This document shows positions 48,640 to 58,765 of a stretch of 64,000 bases of DNA, piece after piece. How positions within the stretch are numbered: position 1 is the first letter of the stretch; every line of letters begins with the position of its first letter. The translations under genes and the position numbers were made by a program. Below the pieces are notes generated by a model. That model ran no database searches. It was not told the DNA's origin and saw only the letters and a program-made list of their open reading frames with translations. The stretch is from Isoetes taiwanensis (lineage: Eukaryota; Streptophyta; Lycopodiopsida; Isoetales; Isoetaceae). Location: the NCBI GenBank assembly GCA_021234155.1, contig JAJEKV010000126.1, forward strand, positions 1,855,771-1,919,770, given 5' to 3'.

Positions 48640-49375
48640 CCCATTTGCGCGATGATTCCGTCCGAATGGAAAATCAAAAATCGTGATTCCGTCCCCGAAT
48701 CTTCATGTCGTGATTCCACGGAGTTGAATATCACGCTGAATGTGATTCCATCTTCGCGGAATCGGCGTTGGCGTGATTCCCCGTTGGAATCGAATTTGGT
48801 GATTCAGCGGTCGCGGTATCCTACGGTTGTGATTACGTCGGAATGGAAAATCAAAAACCGTGATTCCGCCCCCGGAATCTTCATGTCGTGATTCCACGAG
48901 AGTTGAATATCTGGGGCAGTGGATTCCATCTTCGCGAGAATCGTTGGCGTGATTCAACCATTTTGGGCGAATTTGGTGGATTAAGCGTTGATCCTACGGT
49001 TTGTGATTACGTGAATGGGGAATCAAAAAGCGTGATTCCATCCAGAATCTCTATGTGGTGATTCCATCTCTGAAGAGAATCGGCGTCGGTGATTCCTTCC
49101 AAAGGAATCGGGGTTTAGTGATTCAGCGGTATCCTAAGGTGGATTCCTTCTAGTGGAATACAAGAGTTGTGATTCTATCCAGCCCGGTTTCCCTGGGTGG
49201 TGATTCGTAGGAAGGTTTCAAAACCGGCGGGGATAGACCCGCTGACCGGTACCGGGATCGTCGAAGGCGCCACGGCGTTGTCGGTGTACTGATTCGGGGG
49301 TAGCCGAGCGGACCCACGTTTCGGGAATTAGTGATTACCGCGGCAAGGAATATCTTGCTAAGGAATCACAATAGC
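48640..49375. repeat. GTGATTCC/GGAATCAC palindrome array, block 5
   Basis: Fifteen or more GTGATTCC or GGAATC words occur, many facing each other. GATTCCTTCCAAAGGAATC at 49,091-49,109 is a perfect palindrome around three bases. A roughly 180-bp higher-order duplication is visible: GGAAAATCAAAAATCGTGAT at 48,667 and a near-identical segment at 48,843, each followed by TCTTCATGTCGTGATTCCAC. Confidence 0.85.
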
Positions 49376-49912
49376 CGGGGTAAAAATATTTCGACGCATT
49401 TACTTAGCTCATTACAGGTAGAAACATACAATGACTCCCTAGTCAGATAATATGGGAGGTCAAGGTTAGGATATCCATGCTAGAGCTTGTGGCATTCTAT
49501 ATTCAATTTTACATCTCTGGACTGCGTTATGCAAGCAGCCATAGATGTATGCCAGCATTGATGAATCATACGGATATTTCAGACATGTTCTTGATGTCCA
49601 TCATACAGTTCTAAAGGGTATGCTAATGTATGTTTGCTATAATTTGGTGGTGACAAGGCATGCTAGGAATTCCCTTTTAAAACTATCTCAAAGGGAAGCT
49701 CAGTTCTCCGCGCAAGGGGCTTCATTGGAGAGCTCAATGAGAGTTCCACAAATGATGTTAGGTGCATGTTTCTGAAATATCTACGGTAAGCATCTCAAAT
49801 AAATAGAAATACATTTGATGTCTCAATTTGAGAGATGATTAGAAACATGACCATAACTCCCTTAAACGACCTCCATTTTTCGTGCAAGAACATGCGTTAA
49901 AAGATGAGAGGA
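49376..49912. other. Unassigned stretch before the CACTA end
   Basis: A 76-codon plus frame (49,545-49,775) and overlapping frames read somewhat protein-like (QAAIDVCQH) and end near a GTAAGC donor-like site at about 49,785. This could be a captured exon, but I cannot assign it. Confidence 0.3.
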
Positions 49913-50530
49913 CACTACAAGAGAACAGTGATTTATTGTCACTTTTTTTGTCAGTAAAATAACATGTCAAAAAACTGATACAAAAGTGACAATAACTGTG
50001 ACAAAATTAGTGACATCCAAATGACAATAGATATGACAATGGAGTGCCACAGTAGTGACAAAAAAAAGTGACAAAATGATGACTATCATATGACACTAGA
50101 CTGACATGGTTCTGACAAAACCGTATGTCAAGAATGTGACAATAAATTGACCTAATAATGACAAAAATAGTGCCAAAAAAAGCGACAAAATGATGACTAT
50201 CATATGACACTAGACTGACATGGTTCTGACAAAACCATACGTCAAGAATGTGACAATAAATTGACTTAATAATGACGAAAATAGTGACAAAAAAATGATA
50301 TAAATCTGACTATAACGTACCATTTAGATGACAAAATTGTGACCATAGATTGATATAGTTTTGACAAAAGTATTTGCCAGAAATGTGACAATAGACTGAC
50401 TTTATAATAACAAAAGTAGTGACAAAGAAATGATATAAATACTATCATAATATGCCAATAAAATGACCCAAATGTGACAAAAGAGTGAAAGTAAGTGACA
50501 AAAAAGTGAGTGTAAAGTGACAATAAAGTG
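49913..50530. repeat. CACTA terminal motif and TGACA subterminal repeat array
   Basis: After the CACTA terminus, GTGACAAAA, TGACAATA and TTGACA words occur every 10-20 bp for about 600 bp. Such subterminal arrays are the known binding sites of TNPA-type proteins. A ~113-bp segment (GACAAAATGATGACTATCAT onwards) is duplicated in tandem, starting near 50,069 and 50,183. Confidence 0.85.
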
Positions 50531-50579
50531 ATTTTGTAGATAATTTGATAAAAGTGTCTTCAAGAATGTAAAGATACCA

Positions 50580-52695
50580 TCAACCATCTCCTTCATGCTC
50601 ATCATTGAGCTCTAATGCAGTAGTATCAATAAGACGTCTACGCCTGGGTACAACATGAACCACAATCCACCACCTTGGGTTAACAGGGTTTTCAGTAAAG
50701 AAAACCTGTTCAACTTGTTTAGGGTAAACAAATGGTTCGTTCATTTCTCCAAGAATCTGTGCTGAATCAATCTCGTAGAAACCCGAAGGATGTGATCTCA
50801 TGGTCTTATTTCTGCCTCTATAAATAACTTTGAACCACTTTGCCTTCAATATAGTTACATGAAATGAACGGAAGTCAACGTCAATAATATTGGTGATTTG
50901 CCCAACATAATTAAGATCACCCGTGGCGGTTGCCGATCCGTTGACTAGCTTGGCTTTTTGTTCAAATTGAGAAGCAATTCCACGATCATTTGTCAAACGA
51001 CACATGACGACCTCTATAGTTCGAAGATGATTTCCATAAGCCCACATGGAATTGTGGAAACGGGCCTGCATTTTACAGGATATGAGAAAGCAAATCATAT
51101 GTATGTAGCAAACATTACCAATAAATAGAAAGTTATACCTTCTTAACGCATCCAAGTGCGATATTGAAGTCATCCTTTGGAACATCCTCTCCATTATCTC
51201 GTGCATTTTCCATTGCTTCAAGCAACCAATCACGAGTCATATCCTCAGGCAATTCTTCCAATGATTCTGGATATAGAACACGTTTTCGGCTATGATGTAT
51301 GCTATTATGTGCAAAATCTTGCCTGGCCATCTCCCTCTCTTCTCTAGCAAGTCTATACCTCTCCCTCCACTTATCAAGACTATCAGTATTACGTATTACA
51401 AACTTATTTATTTCTTCAAACATTTCCTCGTTCAATTTGTGTTGCACGCCATGACCTTGCAAGACTTCTTCTGCTACTTCCTTATCTTCCTCACCATTCC
51501 AAATCTTTGGTGCATCTTTGTGTATCGAAATTGTGGCTTCACTTAAAAGGAACAATGTTTCATGAAGCAAGTGACCCTCGGTCATGGACCCCTCAGGCCT
51601 AGCCATTTCCCGGATGTATCCTTTCAAAACTTTCATGTACCGTTCTAAAAAAAACATCCACCGACTTGGAGCTGGTCCAAGAAGCCGGATTTCTTCTGGT
51701 AGATGAACCAATAAGTGTACTTGAAGGTCAAAAAAACTTGTAGGAAGCTCTTTCTCCATCATGCACAGAAGCTCAACTATCTCAACCTCCATTCTTGAAA
51801 TGTCATCTAAGCTAATCTCTTTCATTGAGACCCATCTATACACAAAATTGGTAGTTGTTAACAACAAAATTGAAAACAAACTAAAGTTTTTAAACCATAC
51901 CTTGCAAACTTTCCAAGTCCATATATAATGTCACGTATGTTACTCGTAAGACAATTCTCAATTGCACAAGGAAGAATGTGCTACAATGCAGCAAACACAC
52001 ATAATGAAGAAATATCCAATAAGATAATTAATACAAAATTAATACCTGTATAAATTTGTGCCAATCATGGGACTTTAACCCACTAAGATCACCATCTTTT
52101 GTGAAGGCTTTACGTAGTGACGCACCATAGCCGGTAGGAGTGCGCATTTTGGATATAATATTAGTCACTTGCAACTCCTCTGATTTACTTAGAACCCACG
52201 GTGCCTTGGGTAACATAATGGCTTTGCCCTCCTCTTCAATAGGCCATAAGGTACGCATTATGTTATAATCTTGTAAGTCTCTTCTAGCACTTAATTTCTC
52301 CCAATCCCCAGTCAAATGTCTCCAGAGTGATTGTCCAACATCAAGGCGATAAAATATGGATAAACGTTTCATGCCTGGTGGTGGTATAACATCATCATCA
52401 TTCGAAGCACCTTGTGATTCACGCGCCATAGTCCATGTTTCTAACCAATCCTTGGGTGTCCTACGTGTCGTTCGCTTAGTAGCATTTGATCCTCGCATAG
52501 GTGATTGCATGGTAGGTACTTTTTGTGTCCGCGATATATTTGCTTGTTAAGGTGCTTGGAGCGATAACAACTCAAATCAGTTCCACATGATGGGCAACCA
52601 TTCATTCCACTTGTTTGCAAACCTATATGTAGATATGTGTCCGCGATAATATGTTTCAACTGGGTTCTGTGGTTTATCCTTTGCAAGGCCGACAT
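50580..52695 (-). pseudogene. CACTA TNP2-type transposase, C-terminal part (DUF4218 and DUF4216)
   Basis: Exons on the minus strand are about 52695-52046, 51980-51901, 51835-51139 and 51065-50580. The three introns are GT-AG and phases agree. The first exon begins inside the transposase core end (CPSCGTDL, GHKKYLPCNH) and has a one-base frameshift near 52,500. From Met at 52,510 the spliced frame is open for 575 codons. It then gives TPTGYGASL and GLKSHDWHKF, followed by the DUF4218 region (LQVHLLVHLPEEIRLLGPAP, SRWMFFLERYMKVLKGYIRE). The DUF4216 region follows (AKWFKVIYRG, EPFVYPKQVEQVFF). The catalytic DDE half is missing, so it cannot transpose by itself. Retained splice sites point to a fairly recent loss. 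Confidence 0.85.
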
Positions 52696-52700
52696 AGTGC

Positions 52701-53554
52701 TGACGTGTTGTGTACTCGTCGAGCATTACTGACTCAGGCTTCATTAGCACGGACTGTCTAGTGAGAGGCTAGAAGTATCTAATTTCCTGGAGGCTGGGTA
52801 GGACTTTTCCAAGTGCATGCATCAGATTCGACCAGTAGTCAATATTCCGGAAGATCTACAAATGATCTTAGGCATATATTTTCCAAAATGGTAAGGTTGT
52901 TGCTTTTCCATTATTCTCAATATATAATGATAGGACCTAATTCAATGCATGTTGTGACAAGATTGATGAACTCTGGTTGCTATAAATTCATATATTTGCT
53001 GAATCTAAATCTGATGGGGTGAAATAATAATGTAATACCACTTTCAAAAGTAACGAATAATATAAAGGCTCTTGCAGCAGAATCCATGTCCTGCAGGTGG
53101 AGATGATGTGCTTGAGTGAAGGCTCTACTATATAACTTTATCCTTCATAAGCAGTCTTCACTTATCTACTACTTGTTTACCTCTATCTTACATCTACTTC
53201 CTTGCCTGCCATTCTTTGTATTTTTGATATGGTATCAAGGTCTTCTGCCTGTGAAAATCTGTCTGAATGTAACTTCTTCAAATATCAGTTTGTAATGGCA
53301 TGGAAATGTTTAGAGTATCTGCATGCAACTAAGCTAAATGAAATCCTTACATTATAATGCTAATTCTGCAGGTGATTTGTGCAGATTTGCATTGTTGCTT
53401 TGCATTGTTGCTTTGGTATCGAATTGCTTTGGATCATTCTTTATGCATATTCTTAGCATCATCTGGCATGTAAAGATATAGCTTTTGAAGATTCTTATCA
53501 ACTTGATACGCAATGTTTAAGGTGTTGCAAAGGCATTCTTGATGTGTTTCGTAA
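52701..53554. other. Stretch without a recognisable gene
   Basis: Between the CACTA truncation point and the LINE remnant I find no domain. A weak TGGTATCAAGG word at 53,230 resembles a primer-binding site, but nothing else supports an LTR element. Confidence 0.4.
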
Positions 53555-54800
53555 ATCCATCTTTGAAGACAAGTGCATGGTAAGAATAGAATAAAATAGA
53601 TCTTTTAACGTCCACGAAGACCAAGAGGCCATGGGACCCATACAATGGCCTAGTACAACCATTACCACTAGGATTAAAAAACTCCTGCCTCGAAAGGTTT
53701 TCAAGGGAAAAACCTTTGCAGTAATGATGATACTAGATAAGCAAGAAGAAAATATAAATAGGCCATACGATGACTACTGAGGGCTCAATAACTGAAGACG
53801 GTCATCGAGAAGCTCATGTAAAATGCCAAGTCATGCACAGATTGGGGTTCTAAGAAGTTGTGAGAGCGTGGAATGGAATGCTAAAGTCAAATAACGATTC
53901 CTGGCCATCTCAAAAGCAAGACATCTTAGCAGAGTATGGCTTTCATTTTCAATAACATGTAACTGGCAACATGCACATAATCTCACTTCTTGTGGCAATT
54001 GCAGTCGCTTCCATCTATCTGTCTCAATCCGTAGCTTGTGGGACCCTGTCTGAACTGATGCAATAGCTACAAACTTTTTCCTGGACAAGGAAGCAAGCAA
54101 ATAAGTTTGTGGTCCTAGTGCCAAATTGGGATTTATATATGCATGATAGTGACCAGTTTTAACTTGGGCTAAGGTAACTGCATCCTACATCTTCTAAAGA
54201 AAACGACCATCGAGATATTGTTGCAAAAGCTCAGGATCATAATTAAGCAAGCACTATGTAGTATTCCAGTTGCACAGACCATCAGACAAACCATGCATTA
54301 CAATTCTCTTGCCAACATCGTTTCAAACGCTGGGGAGATTCAACCATGGCAAGCGCGAGAAGAGGATACCTATCATCATCCATGTGATGCACCTTACTGA
54401 TATAATGGAGTATTGAAGAGGCCAAACACATGTCTCTTGTAAAAGAATAGCATAGGGCACCATAGTTTTGACTCCTAGGCTATAAGCGAGAAAGGACTTT
54501 TGCACCCATTCCAAGCTCTTCCAAGCACTAGCACTAATGGCAAGCCCCTATATTTCAGAATCATACAGTAAAACAGATTCCACGGAAGCTCAAAACAAGT
54601 GGGCTTTCCATGACCAATCATAAATCTCTATGCGAAAACAATTGTTTTGCATTTCACATAGTGCTCTCCAGCCAGCAGTCACACGCTTGGTAATACACTG
54701 TTCTCAAAGTGTGTTCTGATAGAACTCTACACCAAGATACTTGTAGCTATCTACAACTTCAACTTCATGGCTAGCTTGAGTGCATGCTCTGCAACGGATC
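53555..54800 (-). pseudogene. LINE remnant: post-RT and C-terminal zinc-knuckle region with 3' tail
   Basis: Minus-strand translation gives VVDSYKYLGVEF near 54,724-54,760, then TAGWRALCEMQNNCFRIEIY, then VLLYDSEI, then an FLAYSLGVKTMVPYAILLQE stretch at 54,425-54,515. A frame at 53,831-54,124 ends with WKRLQLPQEVRLCACCQLHV and HTLLRC, the C..C...H....C pattern of the C-terminal zinc-binding domain of plant LINEs. Stops and frameshifts separate the pieces. The 3' tail (GTGGACGTTAAAAGATCTAT then TTTATTC) lies at about 53,575-53,640. The catalytic reverse-transcriptase boxes upstream are not recognisable. Confidence 0.75.
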
Positions 54801-55156
54801 AAAGAGCAAAAGAAAAGTTGTAAAACATAAAGGGATGAACTTCATCAGCATGAAAGCAATTAAATCCAAAAATTTCTTAGTAAAACTCCTGTTCCAACTA
54901 CTTTTGATGATGCATTCTTCTTTCAAAGTAGCTGCAAAAGTAGGCCAAACGTGTGTGGATGTGGATCCATAATTGCCTAATAATGGAGAATTTCCACTAT
55001 GACTTTTTAATGGGAAGAAGCACTAGTGAACTGATTGCTCATCCCTCGAAAACACTTTGGGGTAAGGTTTTTTAAATTTTGGATTGTAATACTCTATTGT
55101 GCTTTTCATTTTAGATGCATCGGTCTATTGGTTTTCATGGATGATAAAAAATCCAT

Positions 55157-55431
55157 TCAATCCAATTTAGTTCCAACCACAAGATCTCTTGCAAGTAAAC
55201 TTTGATGCTGCAACATATCAAATCAAAAAATTACAAAGCAAAAACAGCATTGTAGAATCACGTTCTGGCTGAAAAGAGCTAGAGCAATAAAGAAACCAAA
55301 GCCTGACTAATTAAATTCGATGCGTGCAAACCTGGTAGCACCTGCAAAACTTTGCAAGGCAATGAAGCAGCGACAGAAGGCTTGAACCGAAGCATCAAGT
55401 CAATAGGGTCGGCCGGCTCAACCCGCTTCAT
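55157..55431 (-). CDS. Possible two-exon small gene or 5' gene fragment
   Basis: On the minus strand, ATG at 55,431 opens a 30-codon exon (MKRVEPADPIDLMLRFKPSV, then AASLPCKVLQ) ending in CAG/GT at 55,342. A TTGCAG acceptor before 55,207 joins in phase to a 17-codon exon ending in TGA at 55,157, for 46 residues in total. Both parts read like real protein, but I do not recognise the family. The product may be short or may be the surviving start of a longer, truncated gene. It lies about 480 bp from the thymidine-kinase pseudogene in divergent orientation. Chance is possible. Confidence 0.3.
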
Positions 55432-55909
55432 GTCTGGTAGCAAAAATCTCGAACGAATGAAAAGGCATAATGAAATGCAAAAACCAAGTAAGATTACAGT
55501 AAAAACGCGATAAAGAGAGTAAAATTACTAAAACAAGCAGCGGCTCCTAACTGGATGGAGCTTGGCTGAGGCGTGTCACAGGAAAAAGAATGCGCAAGGC
55601 AACGACAAGGGAGGACCATGAGTGATCGATGGAAAAACTAAAGTGGGCATGACATATGAATACAAACCTATCTCATTCTCTAAAACCTTCTAAAATGTCT
55701 CTCGTAGTTAGAGAAATAGATTTATCCTCTTATCTTGAAAGAAGATACATTATCATGTAGTGATTACTTTCATTGAAATTAATGTTGTCTTGACATTTTA
55801 ATCCATTTTGAGTATCATGGGTGAGGACTACTTCATATATCTTACCTAAATCTCAAAATTTAAGATTTTGATTATCCCTAACTATTTCACTTTTGAGGAA
55901 ATCACATGG
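55432..55909. other. Gap between the possible small gene and the thymidine-kinase relic
   Basis: No coding feature is seen. It could hold a shared upstream region if the two divergent features were once neighbouring genes. Confidence 0.3.
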
Positions 55910-56383
55910 ATGACTGGAGAGGTGCATATTATTTTGGGCCCAATGTTTGCAGGGAAGACTACAACACTGTTATACAAGAGGAAGGTTAGTTAAACAAATG
56001 TATAGTAGATGCAGTGGAAGATTTTCTTGTAGAAGTCACTATTAACAAATGTGTGTTTATTTGTAGGAGGGCACTAATGGTAAAATCTGTAAAGGATACC
56101 ATGTACCACCACGTATGGTGTTGGAGCAATTGTGACTCATGATAATAGGAAGGAGTTGTATGCATTTGTCAAGATTGAGCGACTTGAAAGCCACGTATGG
56201 AAAACAATACAATGAAGTATGAATTCCGATACATATTTATGATTTATGGAAATCGAAGTAACGCATTGAAAATGGTTTGCAGGTATTGGAATTGATGAAG
56301 CATACTTCTTTGTAGCAGCTAATTCCAATAGCGGATACTGTAATCAAGTTATTGACATCGTGTGGTGTCTGCGAGAAAGCAAC
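55910..56383 (+). pseudogene. Thymidine kinase (TK1-type) pseudogene, interrupted by an LTR element
   Basis: Thymidine kinase phosphorylates thymidine in the pyrimidine salvage pathway. A first piece at 55,910-55,984 encodes MTGEVHIILGPMFAGKTTTL, then LYKRK, which contains the P-loop GPMFAGKT, and ends at a GT donor. A TTGTAG acceptor at 56,066 starts a second piece with EGTNGK; a shifted frame then gives YGVGAIVTHDNRKEL. Near 56,283 a further piece gives IGIDEAYFF, the Walker-B-like GIDEAQFF block. Near 56,305-56,383, in another frame, comes LIPIADTVIKLLTSCGVCEK, which matches the segment with the first zinc cysteines. At least three frameshifts and a missing middle segment show that it is dead. 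The match ends at 56,383, where the LTR begins. The C-terminal lasso and second cysteine pair are not found downstream. Confidence 0.8.
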
Positions 56384-58019
56384 TGTGACGTTCCAGCAGC
56401 ACAGTATACGGTCCCAGGACGTATACTGTACTGCCTCGTCACGCGTACACGCCACCCTGACTGACGTGTACGCCGACGTGTAGCCAGGCTAGTAGCCCCT
56501 AGGGGGCAACTTGCAAGGTATGTGCATTTGTCATTAATGTGCACATTTATTAAGGTGCACACCTTTCCATGTGGGCACACTTTGCCACCTAGCCATTAAA
56601 GGCAAGTGGGCCCATTCCCAATTATCCCACATGCCTAAAGGGATAATTGGAAACCCTAGCCCTAACCCTTGTCTATTTAGGAGGAGAAACCCTAACTTGC
56701 CCATTTTTCGTTCCTAGGGTTTTAGAGCTCTGTTTTGGCTGCTCCAAGAGCCAAAACCGCCTCCCAGACTCTGTCTGAGAGAATTGCACCATTAGTTTCC
56801 CTTGATTCGAGCAGTTCAGCAGGATGGTCGAACTCAGGTCAGGAGGAGCAACTCAAGGATCAGGTATTTAGGCAAATTAATAGCTTAAACCGTCTTTCAG
56901 TCATAGAATCAGTAGGTTTAGCCTATTAATTTGCCCATAGCAGCCCTCTAGATCTCTAGTTACCAGACTCTAACTAAAGAACCTAACTCTATGATATAGA
57001 TTAGATCTAGTTCTTTAGTTCTTCTGTGATGTATATGGATGATGTATCTCTATGAACTCCTTGTATTGGGAAGGGGGGTAGAGACCTAAAGCTTGGTAGT
57101 AGATGCTCCTAGATTAGCCTCTCTAGCACACTGTAGATTCGGCCTGTGTACAAGAACCACACCTGGTTGTGGATGAAGGGGCCAGACTGGCTAAGAAGGA
57201 GGTTCGTGTTTCTGACTCTTGAACGATCCCTCTGGTGTGTAAGGCCTACCGGGGATCATTGTGACTAGGTCTAATGGCTTGCCACTGAGTGCGGGCAAGG
57301 CATGGGCTCGACACCCGTGAAGTGGTGTTCACTTTCCAGTGGGTTCAGTTGAATAAGGGCAGTGGCCCTCTAGTCACCTTGGGTCAGCACATAGATCTCT
57401 GGAGGGAGCGATCCCTACCTGCCCCATCGGAACTGGGGAGATGCAACCCAGGAGTAGCCCTTTTGGCTATGCATCCGGCGGGCTACAGTCAGGTCCCAAC
57501 ACTTTTCAGCCTACTCTGCAAAGTGTGCACAGGAGGGGGGGATGGATTGGACAACCCTATGCCATGTTCTCATGCCAGCCAAATCCATTGCCATAAATTT
57601 TTTGAGATCATAAATGAACTTCTAATCTGGCGACCCAAGCCGTATGATCCCTTCCAATCCGAGCCTTGGGTAGGACCCCCAGCATGCATGATGCTGATCA
57701 TCATTGTCTATGCAGATGTTGATGCACCACCCTTCGAGGTGGATATGTGATTATGTTTGTTTGGTGCAATAATAGACATGTATGTTTACGCTTCCCTTGG
57801 CCTAGGTAGGCCCCGAGGGAGACGGTAAAATGACCCCTTCACTCTTCCCAAATCATCCGATGATTGACTCGTTACGGGTGCATTTGGCTTAGTGATATGT
57901 GGAGGGCCCCATCCCTTCGAAGCCCTTTGGTAGGACCCCTCGAAGTATGGAGCTGGTATGGGGATGAACTCTGTTAGGTATCACGGTGAGTGCACCGTAT
58001 ACGAGTAGGGGACGTCACA
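56384..58019 (+). repeat. 5' long terminal repeat, about 1636 bp
   Basis: It starts TGTGACGTTCC and ends GGGACGTCACA, giving imperfect inverted ends in the TG...CA form. It is followed after one base by a primer-binding site. The five bases before it are GCAAC, a candidate target-site duplication whose partner is not in view. Inside, AAACCCTA and AACCCTAA words (telo-box type) lie at about 56,650-56,695 beside a TATTTA box, a plausible U3 promoter. The length is large for Copia and usual for big Ty3/gypsy-like or non-autonomous elements. Confidence 0.75.
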
Positions 58020-58020
58020 G

Positions 58021-58032
58021 TGGTATCAGAGC
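58021..58032 (+). other. Primer-binding site for initiator tRNA-Met
   Basis: TGGTATCAGAGC is the standard plant retrotransposon sequence complementary to the 3' end of tRNA-iMet. It lies one base after the LTR end, where minus-strand DNA synthesis starts. Confidence 0.95.
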
Positions 58033-58223
58033 AATGTTCTTGGAGACCAAGAGCAAAGCACTGACCATGCTCCTAGTAGTACTAACTTGATAGGATCCTT
58101 GAACCTCGAAAAATGGGAAAATTTTTTCTCATTTTTGTAGTATATGCTAAGCTAGTAACAGTTAAAATGAATGAAAACATAAAAAGACTAAAATTAGTGA
58201 GCCAACCTTCAAAAAGTAGGATG

Positions 58224-58290
58224 GTCTCACACGTCGCGCCAGGACAGATAATGGAATTGTCATTTTCGGGCTGGGCGCAACGTGTGAGAC
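58224..58290 (+). repeat. 67-bp near-perfect palindrome, copy A
   Basis: Left arm GTCTCACACGTCGCGCC and right arm GGCGCAACGTGTGAGAC enclose pairing A/T-rich inner arms. This copy has substitutions in the centre (GATAATGGAATTGTC). It lies about 190 bp after the primer-binding site. Confidence 0.9.
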
Positions 58291-58425
58291 ATTCAGCTTG
58301 AAACACACTAAAAAGTCATAAATTACAGAAAAATAACTTGATAATTCTAATTTTGAGCTAAGAAGTAGTAGAATTGGCATGTTACATGCTTAGAAAGTAT
58401 AAAATTTAGCATCAGAATTCACCAT

Positions 58426-58491
58426 GTCTCACACGTCGCGCCAGGACAGAAAATGAACTTTTCATTTCGGGCTAAGCGCAACGTGTGAGAC
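58426..58491 (+). repeat. 66-bp near-perfect palindrome, copy B
   Basis: Same palindrome and orientation as copy A. Outer arms are GTCTCACACGT and ACGTGTGAGAC; the centre is AAAATGAA-CTT-TTCATTT. The flanks extend the symmetry by CATG on both sides. Confidence 0.9.
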
Positions 58492-58765
58492 CATGCTTAA
58501 ATTTAGGTGTTTTAAGTGTTTTAGGCGACCCAAAAAGGTAGTTTGAAATTTGACCAGAAAGCCCCACCCCGGCTGATCTTCCAAATACCATGACCCCCGC
58601 CTCGACACGTGAGAATACTTCAGATGCCTTTTCGTGCATGGCCAGTTCATCAAGTGAGGAGGCAGATTCTAATTTTTGAGCCAAAGTGAAGGATCCTAGC
58701 AGCGAGAGGAGAATGCACACTCCGACGCAGGAACAGAGGTCCTAGGCGAGGAGCAGCCGGATGTC

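Larger units (their letters stand above)
49913..52700 (-). mobile_element. 5'-truncated CACTA (En/Spm) transposon
   Basis: The 3' terminus starts CACTACAAGAGAACAGTGAT at 49,913, the canonical CACTA terminal motif. It is followed by a subterminal array of TGACA words. Inside, on the minus strand, are the last four exons of a TNP2-type transposase. The other terminus (expected as CTCTTGTAGTG on the plus strand) and a second TGACA array are not found past 52,700, where coding homology also stops. The element has therefore lost its transposase 5' half and one end. It could only be mobilised, if at all, by another copy. Confidence 0.85.

Noticed and set aside
37870-49375. CRISPR-like array of direct repeats and spacers
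   Set aside because: The genome is a plant, the repeats are variable palindromes with irregular spacing, and no cas genes exist.
53230-53240. TGGTATCAAGG resembling a tRNA-Met primer-binding site
   Set aside because: It mismatches the consensus after TGGTATCA, and no LTR edge or gag/pol follows.
56640-56700. Telomere-like CCCTAA words taken as an interstitial telomere
   Set aside because: Only scattered single units, not a tandem array; better read as telo-box promoter words in the LTR.
57289-57750. 153-codon frame inside the LTR
   Set aside because: LTRs are not normally coding, no motif is seen, and the frame is explained by moderate GC.
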